From: CALBRZ01 sp964511065 | GTDB taxonomy: Bacteria; Planctomycetota; Planctomycetia; Pirellulales; S012-138 | Direction: 5' to 3' | DNA: 64,000 nt | NCBI GenBank assembly: GCA_964511065.1 | Contig: CAZEEG010000014.1 | Coordinates: forward strand, 4,312 to 68,311 | Shown here: one piece after another, positions 53,823 to 61,949 of the stretch | Layout of the letters: each line of letters begins with the position of its first letter | Position numbering within the stretch: position 1 is the stretch's first letter | Position numbers and translations under genes: made by a program | Notes under the pieces: generated by a model | Seen by the model: the letters and a program-made list of their open reading frames with translations, nothing else | Told to the model about the DNA's origin: nothing | Database searches by the model: none

Positions 53823-55682
53823 ATGTCTTCCCCCTCTCGTGCCACACGACAGCGGTACTTCGTGGTCATGGCAGCGACGTTGATGGCGGTGCTGCTGTAC
53901 CTGGACCGCATTTGCATCTCGTTCCTTGAGATCTACATCAAGCAAGCGCTGGAACTGACCGATGCCCAGATCGGCTGGATCGTCGGCGCATTTTTCTACA
54001 GCTACGCACTGGGGCAGGTGCCGGCCGGTTGGCTGTCCGACCGGTTCGGTGGCCGGCTCATGCTGACCATCTACATTTTGATGTGGTCGGCCTTCACCGC
54101 CCTGACCGGGCTGGCCAGCGGCTTTATGGCGCTGTTCTTGTTTCGCCTGGGCTTTGGGTTCGGACAGTCGGGAGCCTATCCCACGGCGGCCAACATCATC
54201 AGCAAGTGGGTTCCGTTCACGGCGCGCGGTACCGCCAGCAGTATTGTTTCCATGGGCGGCCGGGTGGGCGGCGCGTTGGCTCCGCTGCTGACGGCGCTGC
54301 TGCTGGTAGCGTTTGTGCCGCTGAGTGTTTCGTCGCTGCTGGACCCCAAGGACCTGATGAGCCCGCGGCTGGCATACGAAATCACCCTCGGTGAGCACCT
54401 CGACGAATCAGGCAGCGACCCCAACCAGCGGCTGAAGGTCGCTGCCGGCCAGCGGGTGCTGGAACTGCTGCCGGAAGATACCGCGGAAACCCTTCGCCAC
54501 TGGGGCCACCGCTACGCCGCCGCGCTGCAGCGGCCCGGCTCGCAAGCCGACTCAACTTCAGACACGGCCGCTCCGGACGATGGCTCCGGCGCGGCTGATC
54601 GCGCCGACATTCTCGCTCAGTTGCAGCAGCAGTTCAGCGCAGTTCGGCCCGAGTTGATTGAACCGCTGAACGCATTGCTGGCCGATCCGCGATTGTATTC
54701 GCCCGAGATATTTCAGCCGACTTCGCTGTCCCAAGAGGCACAAAGGTTGCTCAAGCAGCAACCGCAGTCGGCGGCGGCGCAGCTCTCGCACTCGGAGCAA
54801 ACGCGGCTAAACCGGCTCTTGCTGGAGTCGGCCTTTCCCGACATCCGCAAAGTCTACGGCGAGGGCTGGCGTGATGTGATGTTCCTGTACGGCCTGGTCG
54901 GCATGGGCGTGGCCCTGATGTTCTGGTGGGTGGTGCGCGACGAACCGAGCCTGCATCCTCGCTGCAACGAGGCGGAATTGGCGCACATTGAGCGAGGGCG
55001 CCCCGCTACGATCGCTGCCAGCCGCGGCAAGGCGCGGGGGTTGCCGCTGCGAACGATCCTCACCAGCCGCAACATGTTGCTGACCTCAATCTCGCAGTTC
55101 ATGACAAACTTCGGCTGGGTGTTCCTGATTACGTGGCTCCCCCGCTACCTGGACGAAGTTCACCGAATTCCCGTGGAGCAGCGCGGCTTCTATGTTCTCC
55201 TGCCGATCATGGTGGGCTGGGCGGGGATGCTCTCCGGCGGGCCGCTCACCGATTGGCTGGTCCGCAAGATCGGGCTGCGCTGGGGCCGGGCATTGCCGAT
55301 GAGCCTGACGCGGTTCATGGCCATGGCCGGTTACTTGATTTGCCTGTCCCCCTATATCGTTCCGGGAACCGAACTGCCGTTTTGGATGTATGCGGCGGCC
55401 TTCTCGCTGGTGGCCTTTTCGACCGACTTGGGCACCGCCTCGGTCTGGGCGTTCAACCAGGACATCGCCGGCAAACACGTGGGGTCGGTGCTGGGCTGGG
55501 GCAACATGTGGGGGAACTTTGGTGCCGCCGTTGCCTCCCCGCTGTTGATCGTACTGAAGGATTACGGCTGGCAATGGCCGTTTGCCATGTCCGCGGCGGC
55601 GTTCTTCATCAGCGGCATCGCGGCCATCGCGATCGACGCCACCGTGCCGCTGCGCGTGGAACCTGACGACCAGCCAGCCTGA
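53823..55682 (+). CDS. MFS transporter with large periplasmic insert
   Basis: A 619-residue major-facilitator carrier, about 170 residues longer than usual. Helices 1-5 occupy residues 12-170 and include LYLDRICISFLEIYIKQ, the loop 2-3 motif GWLSDRFGGRL and FRLGFGFGQSGAYPTAANII, which fits the anion/cation symporter group. Residues about 172-346 are hydrophilic, helical and Gln/Glu/Asp-rich (including ADILAQLQQQFSAVRPELIE), and then helix 6 resumes at VMFLYGLVGMGVALMFWW. By the positive-inside rule the insert falls in the periplasmic loop 5-6. Helices 7-12 are normal. Substrate is unknown; in this group, sugar acids and organic anions are common. ATG at 53823 is chosen; an ATG upstream in the same frame is possible. 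Confidence 0.9.
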   Translation: MSSPSRATRQRYFVVMAATLMAVLLYLDRICISFLEIYIKQALELTDAQIGWIVGAFFYSYALGQVPAGWLSDRFGGRLMLTIYILMWSAFTALTGLASGFMALFLFRLGFGFGQSGAYPTAANIISKWVPFTARGTASSIVSMGGRVGGALAPLLTALLLVAFVPLSVSSLLDPKDLMSPRLAYEITLGEHLDESGSDPNQRLKVAAGQRVLELLPEDTAETLRHWGHRYAAALQRPGSQADSTSDTAAPDDGSGAADRADILAQLQQQFSAVRPELIEPLNALLADPRLYSPEIFQPTSLSQEAQRLLKQQPQSAAAQLSHSEQTRLNRLLLESAFPDIRKVYGEGWRDVMFLYGLVGMGVALMFWWVVRDEPSLHPRCNEAELAHIERGRPATIAASRGKARGLPLRTILTSRNMLLTSISQFMTNFGWVFLITWLPRYLDEVHRIPVEQRGFYVLLPIMVGWAGMLSGGPLTDWLVRKIGLRWGRALPMSLTRFMAMAGYLICLSPYIVPGTELPFWMYAAAFSLVAFSTDLGTASVWAFNQDIAGKHVGSVLGWGNMWGNFGAAVASPLLIVLKDYGWQWPFAMSAAAFFISGIAAIAIDATVPLRVEPDDQPA

Positions 55683-56042
55683 TGGCGGCCGATAGCATCC
55701 CGCCCCCCCAACCTTGCCCCCTTCCCAACGGCGGCGCCGCATACCATGATCGCAGGGACAGGATACCCGCGCGCGACGAAAGGGTGCCGCGGGTCGCCAC
55801 GGATTCCACTTGGGCAAACAGGTTGCACCATGACGCACGACTTCGGTTCCACTCCCCAGCGATCGGGCGATGCGGACCGCGTGCGCCGTGAAGAACCGTT
55901 CGCCGCGGCAACCCGGCCAGGCGCCAAGCCCCCTGAAACGGCCGATGCTGCTGCCGCGGAACGCAGCGCGGAATCGGCGGACGTTCATCCTGCAACCCCT
56001 GGAAGCGACTCGCGCGGCCACGCGGCGGGCGAGGCACTGCCC
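55683..56042. other. Gap between MFS and EamA genes, 360 bp
   Basis: The downstream frame is open through part of this stretch (from ATG 55830), encoding an Ala/Glu/Arg-rich segment that could be an extra N-terminus of the EamA carrier; I treat it as probably untranslated. No repeat is seen. Confidence 0.35.
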
Positions 56043-56951
56043 ATGTCGCTGCTTCAACCCATTACGGTTCCAGCGGCCTCGCTGGCGCTGCTGTGTGCCA
56101 TGTTCTGGGGCGGTACGTCGGTCGCCATCCAGTTCGCCCAGGACAGTTGGCCGCCGCTCCTGACCGCCGCCGCCCGCTTTGCCATGGGCAGCGGCTTCAT
56201 CGCCCTGTGGTGCCTGTGGGATGGCCAGCCGATAGCGGTTCGGCCGAACCAGTGGAAACCGATCCTCATCTCCGGCACGTTGCTGGCCGTGCAGATTGGC
56301 CTGTTCCACTGGGGGCATACGTTTACTTCGGCGGCACATGGGCAGGTGCTGATCGGCTCCAACCCGGTTTGGGTCGCGCTGCTGGCTCACTTCCTGCTGA
56401 CGGGCGACCGCTTGACGCTGTGGAAGGCAGCGGGCCTTTCGTTATCGACGGCCGGCGTGATGGCGGTGGTGCTGGGCGCCAGCGGCAGCGAAGGCGAAGC
56501 GACCGACGTGGGCAGCCTGGCGGGCGATGTTGTCGTGTTCATCAGCAGTTGGGTGCTGGCCTCCAAGGTCGTGTACACCAAGTACGCGCTGGGGACCGTG
56601 GAGCCAGGAAAACTCGTGCTGTGGAGCAACCTGATCGGTACCAGCCTGTTACTGACCGTTGGGCTGGCGACCGAACCGGTTCATGCCATCACATTGGATA
56701 CGGCCAGCGTCCTGGCGCTGCTATACCAGGGCGTGGTCGTAGCGGGCTTTTGCTTCTCGGCTTGGACCTTTCTCCTGCGGCGGCACCGGGCAAGCCAATT
56801 GGCCGTTTTCGGCTTCGCGCAACCGCTGTTTGGCATCCTGTTTGGCGTGTGGCTGCGGGGCAACAACGTGAACCTCTGGCTGCTGGCCGGCGGGGCCGCC
56901 GTGGCCGCCGGGATTGTGATTGTAACCCGGCAAAGGCAGACCGAGCCGTAG
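56043..56951 (+). CDS. DMT-superfamily (EamA) transporter
   Basis: A 302-residue carrier with ten helices in two EamA repeats. Repeat 1 starts SLALLCAMFWGGTSVAIQFA and repeat 2 starts with LAGDVVVFISSWVLASKVVY. Pro- and Gly-rich turns such as SNPVWVALLAHFLL are typical. EamA carriers export amino acids or other small metabolites; the substrate is unknown. The start ATG at 56043 gives a standard-length protein; an ATG at 55830 would add 71 low-complexity residues. It follows the MFS gene on the same strand and precedes the SH3/beta-barrel gene by 215 bp. Confidence 0.87.
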   Translation: MSLLQPITVPAASLALLCAMFWGGTSVAIQFAQDSWPPLLTAAARFAMGSGFIALWCLWDGQPIAVRPNQWKPILISGTLLAVQIGLFHWGHTFTSAAHGQVLIGSNPVWVALLAHFLLTGDRLTLWKAAGLSLSTAGVMAVVLGASGSEGEATDVGSLAGDVVVFISSWVLASKVVYTKYALGTVEPGKLVLWSNLIGTSLLLTVGLATEPVHAITLDTASVLALLYQGVVVAGFCFSAWTFLLRRHRASQLAVFGFAQPLFGILFGVWLRGNNVNLWLLAGGAAVAAGIVIVTRQRQTEP

Positions 56952-57166
56952 CAGCCACGGCGGTGAGCCATGGCGCGCATGGTTACCGGCATTTTTTGTG
57001 GAAGGGCGCCAGCCGACCGGGCTTGTCGCGCCGCCCGGCATTCGGTATTTACCTCCCACTTCTTCAGCCTTTCTCAAGATTTTTTCCAGAATTGCCGCCA
57101 GACCGGCTGCGCTCGCGGCTGGCAAGGTTGGTGAGCCTGTCCCTCGTATGCGGTGGGAGATGGCCG

Positions 57167-58966
57167 ATGTCAATGCGTGCTGTGCTGGCAACCTGGCTCG
57201 TGCTGGCGGGATGGCTTCAAGCGGCTGAGCTCGAACTGCCGGCGGAGGCCACCGTCCAATCGTCCAACGTCTACGTCCGCAGCGGACCGGGCGAGGACTA
57301 TTATCCCACCGAAATGCTCAGGGCGGGCGATCGCGTGCAGGTGGTGCGGGAAGGCCGCCGCGGTTGGCTGGCCATTCGTCCTACGCGCGAAAGCTATAAC
57401 TGGATCTCCGGGCGCTACGTCCGCGAGGTCGAAAACGGCATGCTCGAAGTGATCGGCGACAATGTCGCCCTGCGCATCGGCAGCGACCTCAGCGACGACC
57501 GCGACGTGTACCAGATGGTGCTTCGCCGCGGCGATCGGGTGGAAATGATCGACCGCCTGGGCTCGGGTTCCAATGCCTGGTATCGCGTTTCGCCGCCCGA
57601 TGGCGAGGTGCGGTGGATGCATCGCGACCATCTCGACTTAGGTTACCCGTCCGGTGCAGCCGATTCGCCAGGCACGCGCCGCTTGCCGGCTCCACTGCTG
57701 CAACCGGCTTCGTACCAACGCAGCCGTGACGATCAATCTGGCGCCTATCCAAGCGGCGCGGAACCGCGGCAACTGGATGCCTCGGCCGCGGCCCTATCCA
57801 GCCGGCTGGAGCGGTTGGAAGCGCAACTCGCCTCGCTCGACCGCGGCAGCGATCCATACATCATGCGGGCGTCGGCTCAGCAACCCATCGCCGGCGGCGT
57901 GATGTTGGGCGAGCCTGTGATCACCGGGCCTCCGATCGGAGAACCTGTTGTAACCGGGCCGATGATGGTGCCGCCTCCGCCAGGACCGGGCATGACCGAT
58001 CCCTATTGGGATCCCTACTGCGACTGCCCACCGCTGGTGCAGAGTTTCAACCGGTGGATCTGGACTGCTGGTGTCGAAGCCACGTTCTTATACCCAAAAC
58101 TGCTGGGCAGCAGCTCAACCGTTGCGGCCACCAACCCCTTCTCAGGTGCCGGAGCGAGTATCACGCGCGAGGGCACGCTCGATAACGAATGGGTCGCTGG
58201 CCCTCGCGTCTGGATTGGCGTGCAACGGACCCAAGGTTTTGGCATCGTGGGCCGGTACTGGCAATTGGGCGACTCGACCGACGATCTGGTAATCGACGTA
58301 CCGATCGGCGCCCACCCAGACTTTGGCCCGATGTCAGTCGACCTGCTCGCGACGGAACGTGTGAGCGCCTGGAACGCCGATGCCGAACTCACCTTCCACT
58401 GGGAATGGGAAAGCGGATTCGGCCTCAACGGCAGCGCCGGTTACCGCCATGCCGAACTGGAAGGCGGCCATCTGACGGGCCTCACACTCATTTCGCCGGA
58501 CTCGTTCATAGGTCCCGCCGCCCTCTCGTACGTCGAACGCGACTTTCACGGCGATGGCGTAACGTATTCACTGGGCGGAAACATCCCCTTGGGCCGGGGG
58601 AGTGCGTGGCATATCTATGTCAACCTGCGCGGCTCCAATCTGTGGGGCACCGCGGCCACCAACGTCTACACCGCCACGGTCGGTGATCGCGATGTCATCG
58701 CGGCCAAATCCGGCGGAGCCGATATGTTCATCGCCGAGATTCATGCCGGTGTGCAATGGGAAAGCCGATTGCAAGTCCTGCCCGCCAATGCCTTCGTGCG
58801 AGTGGGCTTCGAATACCAGAACTGGTCGGTCGGCAGCGGAGTCAACCATGCCGTCGCCAGTAGCGGGGGTCTGCCCGGCGCCAACCTTGCTGCCGTCGCT
58901 GATGCCAGCGGCGATCTCGAATTGCAATTGATCGGTGTGGCTGCGGCGGCCGGCATCACCTACTAA
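57167..58966 (+). CDS. SH3-domain and beta-barrel surface protein
   Basis: A 599-residue exported protein. Signal peptide: MSMRAVLATWLVLAGWLQAA. It has two bacterial SH3-like domains (residues about 26-90 with SSNVYVRSGPGEDYYPTEML, and 92-155 with GDNVALRIGSDLSDDRDVYQ), a Ser/Pro/Gln-rich linker with a coiled-coil stretch (LSSRLERLEAQLASLDR), a Pro/Gly-rich segment, and from about residue 290 a beta-strand-rich domain with alternating aromatics (GVEATFLYPKLLGSSSTV, WHIYVNLRGSNLWG, VRVGFEYQNWSVG), as in outer-membrane barrels. The likely role is an envelope-spanning or surface-linked structural protein. The ATG at 57167 has GGGAG upstream. The barrel assignment rests on pattern only. Confidence 0.85.
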   Translation: MSMRAVLATWLVLAGWLQAAELELPAEATVQSSNVYVRSGPGEDYYPTEMLRAGDRVQVVREGRRGWLAIRPTRESYNWISGRYVREVENGMLEVIGDNVALRIGSDLSDDRDVYQMVLRRGDRVEMIDRLGSGSNAWYRVSPPDGEVRWMHRDHLDLGYPSGAADSPGTRRLPAPLLQPASYQRSRDDQSGAYPSGAEPRQLDASAAALSSRLERLEAQLASLDRGSDPYIMRASAQQPIAGGVMLGEPVITGPPIGEPVVTGPMMVPPPPGPGMTDPYWDPYCDCPPLVQSFNRWIWTAGVEATFLYPKLLGSSSTVAATNPFSGAGASITREGTLDNEWVAGPRVWIGVQRTQGFGIVGRYWQLGDSTDDLVIDVPIGAHPDFGPMSVDLLATERVSAWNADAELTFHWEWESGFGLNGSAGYRHAELEGGHLTGLTLISPDSFIGPAALSYVERDFHGDGVTYSLGGNIPLGRGSAWHIYVNLRGSNLWGTAATNVYTATVGDRDVIAAKSGGADMFIAEIHAGVQWESRLQVLPANAFVRVGFEYQNWSVGSGVNHAVASSGGLPGANLAAVADASGDLELQLIGVAAAAGITY

Positions 58967-59116
58967 TCCGGGTGCCAGTGCGGTCACGGCAGTGGGACTG
59001 AATCGCGTGAAGCCCGCGCCAATTGGGTCAGCGGCTCACGGCGCGTGCTACTTGTTCCTCGCAGACTCTGCGCCTTTGCGCCTCTGAACTTTGCGCCTGA
59101 CAAGTGGGCTGGCTGC

Positions 59117-60001
59117 TCATGGCGTGTGCCGCTGTACCTGCCCTTCCACATAAGTGAGGACTTCGGCGGCAATATCGGTTTCCAACGCCTGGGCCGTGGC
59201 ACGCCAACCGGGAACAGCGTTCACTTCCAGTACCAGCAACCGGCCATCGCGTGCAGGCAACAGGTCCACGCCCGCAATGGGAGCGCCCACCGCGGCGGCT
59301 GCGCGCAGCGCGTAGTCTTCCATCACGGAATCCAGGCGGTAGGAGGCGGCCGTGGCTCCCCGGCTGATGTTCGTCCGCCAGTCGGTTTCGCTCCGCCGCT
59401 GGATGCCGTAAACCTTGTGCCCGACTACCAGCGCCCGGATATCGTACCCCGCGTGCGGCACAAACTCTTGCAGATACAGTACGGCCCGAAGGTCCTCAAG
59501 CATGCGGCAGGCGCGCAGCAGCAGGGCCTCATCGTTCACCCGGGCGATGCCGCGTCCTTCGGCGCCAAACAGCGGTTTGATTACGACGTCGCCGCCCAGT
59601 TGTGCAAAGGCTTCCATCGCCTGCTCGCTGCTCTGGCAGACCACCGTTCGCGGCACCGGCAATCCGGCCTCCCGAAGCCGCGCGAGGGCCAGGAATTTAT
59701 CCACGGCTGCTTCAACAGCCCGAGGTGGGTTAATGACCACCTGCCCTGCGGCCTCAGCCCGGGCCAAGGCGTCCATGCGAAAGACAATTTGTTCAAGCGA
59801 ACCGGCCGCCATGGTGCGAACCAGCACGGCATCGAACGCCGCAAACGCCGAGGGGCCGGTGGCGATGGACACGGTATCGCCGTCCAGCGATGCGGCAATC
59901 TGCCGAAACGTACCGGCCACGATCTCGTGGCGATCGGCCGCCGCCCGGCGCAGATCGGCCAGGTACCAGCTTTCGGTGGAACCAAGGACAAGGATTCGCA
60001 A
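59117..60001 (-). CDS. RimK-family ATP-grasp ligase
   Basis: A 294-residue ATP-grasp enzyme that likely joins an amino acid (often glutamate) to a carboxylate acceptor through an acyl phosphate. Features: N-terminal RILVLGSTESWYLADLRR, ATP-binding VDKFLALARLREAGLPVP and GGDVVIKPLFGAEGRGIARV, and the C-terminal metal site LLVLEVNAVPGWRA. Relatives include RimK, CofF/MptN-type ligases and the ATP-grasp enzymes of tetrahydromethanopterin biosynthesis, which planctomycetes use for C1 transfer; I cannot tell which. The start is TTG at 60001, because homology begins MRILVLGS and AGGA lies upstream; an ATG at 60058 in the same frame is the alternative. Confidence 0.87.
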   Translation of the reverse strand: MRILVLGSTESWYLADLRRAAADRHEIVAGTFRQIAASLDGDTVSIATGPSAFAAFDAVLVRTMAAGSLEQIVFRMDALARAEAAGQVVINPPRAVEAAVDKFLALARLREAGLPVPRTVVCQSSEQAMEAFAQLGGDVVIKPLFGAEGRGIARVNDEALLLRACRMLEDLRAVLYLQEFVPHAGYDIRALVVGHKVYGIQRRSETDWRTNISRGATAASYRLDSVMEDYALRAAAAVGAPIAGVDLLPARDGRLLVLEVNAVPGWRATAQALETDIAAEVLTYVEGQVQRHTP

Positions 60002-60390
60002 TGCGTTGCGTCCTGTGCAAGCGAGGCTTCTGGGGCGGTTTGACGACGCCTCATCCATACTCGCTGTGCGGCGGCTGTGCAAACGGGGCCGAATGCGTTG
60101 CGGCGGCGGGTGGATCGAACGGCGGGCCGCGATGTGGGGGGCATCGACTTTAACGGTGCCATAAACGGAAAGGCCGCAATCCCGGTTGGCTGCTGCGCTG
60201 GCTGCCATAGCAGGGCCATTTTCCGCGGGATTTTGGTTGAGCGAAGGGCCGATTCTGGTACCCTCGTAGGTTGGAACAGCGGCTTTCCACCTCAACTCAT
60301 TGCGCCACAAGCGAACCGCAAAAGAGGCACCCTCGGTTGTTATTCGGCATTTCGCCTCCGTGTTAACGCCGCATTATGAAGGGGTAGACC
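60002..60390. other. Divergent intergenic region, 389 bp
   Basis: It lies between the ATP-grasp gene (-) and the retropepsin-like gene (+). The AT-richer stretch 60330-60375 (TTGTTATTCGGC, then CGTGTTAAC) may hold the promoter of the latter. No other feature. Confidence 0.4.
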
Positions 60391-61431
60391 ATGCCCTCTC
60401 GTTTGTATCTTGCCATCGCAGCGGGGATCGTTCTTGGACTGCTTTCGCTTGCCGCCGCTGAAGACTCTGCCGGCCTGTTGAAAGAGCATGGCATTCGAAT
60501 CGTCGGCGACTCCATCCAGATGGTGGAAGAAGCCGAACTGAGCAAGTCGCTGCGCGAAGTCACCAAGCTCAAGAAGGCCGTGATCGATGCGCAAAAAGCG
60601 TTGACGGCCATCGAAAAACAGGTGGACGACAACCAGAAGCTGATCGTCCAGTACACCAATCAACGCCGGCAGATCAACGCGGCCCTGGGAGCCGGCAACC
60701 TCTCGATCACGCAGCACAACCGCCTGGTGGCCTTGTTCAATGAACTGGGCGAACGGATCAACCTGCTGATCCAAAAGGGCGGCATGGAAGAAGAACTGAA
60801 AACGGCCCGCGCCAAACTCTACCAGGCCCGCGAGGAATACGTTTCGCACGTGCTGAACATGCGAAAGCTGGCCGACATCATCGAGCAGAAGTACGACACG
60901 GTCTCGGGCAATCCCCAATTGAAGGATGCCGTGCTGGCGGCGGGCCGGTCCGACGGCAAAGAGATCAACCTGGAACCCTCCCGAACATTCCAGGCCAATG
61001 TGCGGTCGCTGGCCAAGATCGAAGATACGGTTCTTTCGGAAAGCATCCCGCTGCGCACCGATGGTTCGCAGACGTATTACGTGGCGGCCACCATCAACGG
61101 CAAGCACACGAAAGAAATGATGATCGACTCCGGGGCGAGCTTCATCAGCCTGCCGTTTGCGATGGCCCGCGGGATGGGCATCGAACTCAACTCCAGCGAT
61201 CCGCGCGTGCAATTACAACTGGCCGACGGCTCCATCATCGAGGCCACGCTGATCAAGCTGGACGAGGTTCGGGTGGGCAAGTTCGCCGTGGAAAACGTAG
61301 AAGCCGTGGTGATGCCGCCCACCGCTCCCGACGCCGCGGCCCTCTTGGGCATGAGCTACCTGGGCAAGTTCAGCTTCAAGATCGAATCCGACCAGCAGAA
61401 GCTGACCATGACCAAGGTCGAGGACAAGTAA
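60391..61431 (+). CDS. Exported retropepsin-like aspartic protease with coiled coil
   Basis: A 346-residue protein with a signal peptide (MPSRLYLAIAAGIVLGLLSL), a long coiled coil (about 50-165, with REVTKLKKAVIDAQKALTAI and later Leu/Glu heptads), and a C-terminal clan AA aspartic protease domain. The catalytic motif is MMIDSGASFISLP with Asp246, and the strand ADGSIIEATLIKLDEVRVG and C-terminal LLGMSYLGKFSFKI fit the retropepsin fold, which is active as a homodimer. This domain type is found in bacterial envelope proteins of unknown substrate. The ATG at 60391 is preceded by AAGGGG. The coiled coil may promote dimerisation needed for activity. Confidence 0.9.
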   Translation: MPSRLYLAIAAGIVLGLLSLAAAEDSAGLLKEHGIRIVGDSIQMVEEAELSKSLREVTKLKKAVIDAQKALTAIEKQVDDNQKLIVQYTNQRRQINAALGAGNLSITQHNRLVALFNELGERINLLIQKGGMEEELKTARAKLYQAREEYVSHVLNMRKLADIIEQKYDTVSGNPQLKDAVLAAGRSDGKEINLEPSRTFQANVRSLAKIEDTVLSESIPLRTDGSQTYYVAATINGKHTKEMMIDSGASFISLPFAMARGMGIELNSSDPRVQLQLADGSIIEATLIKLDEVRVGKFAVENVEAVVMPPTAPDAAALLGMSYLGKFSFKIESDQQKLTMTKVEDK

Positions 61432-61487
61432 GGAATGTTGCGCTGCCAATATCCGCTTGCCGAACGATCCCCGCTGAGTACCTTCCG

Positions 61488-61567
61488 TTTTTCAGCAGAA
61501 TCCGCGGCATTTAGGCGGACCTGCGCGAATTGAAGCGGCCATTCGCTGCGCAGGCGCCAATACGGCC
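61488..61567 (+). repeat. Intergenic repeat copy B (two-hairpin element)
   Basis: The core 61502-61562 aligns with 10329-10389 (about 52 of 61 bases). TCCGC/GCGGA and AGCG/CGCT inverted repeats are visible. It lies 60 bp after the stop of the retropepsin-like gene. Confidence 0.7.
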
Positions 61568-61830
61568 CAATCCCAAGTCCACTGCCGAAAAAAGGCCCTG
61601 CCTTCGCCGCGCGCTTCATCTGCGCGAGGCGCACGTACCTTGGCAGCGGTGGCCGCCTGCCCCCCAAGCTGCCTTGCCGGTCTGTGTGGGGGGCCCGCCT
61701 TGTGCAGGCACGAGCCAGTCTGGCCTGGCGTCCCTCCACCAGGCTGGGCGATGGTACCTGGTTGCGCGGTTTTGGGGTGCGCGGTTCCGCGGACTCGTTA
61801 ACCCTACCGGCATAGGCGCCCACGCCACCT

Positions 61831-61840
61831 GCGCTATAAT
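61831..61840 (+). promoter_or_regulatory. Possible -10 box of trxB
   Basis: GCGCTATAAT: a perfect TATAAT with a GC-rich extension, 109 bp upstream of the trxB start. No clear -35 sequence. Confidence 0.45.
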
Positions 61841-61949
61841 GCCAGACATTGAAATGGCGTTTTACGGCGTTGTCGGGGGGGGCGGTTGCCCCTGCCTTTC
61901 TCAGTCGGCCAACGCCCAGTTACCTGTCCGTGGCAAGGGAACCAGCGCA

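Larger units (their letters stand above)
61432..61949. other. Intergenic region upstream of trxB, 518 bp
   Basis: It holds copy B of the two-hairpin repeat (61488-61567) near the left end and a TATAAT box at 61835-61840. The remaining sequence contains G/C runs (61670-61700) and no gene. Confidence 0.5.
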
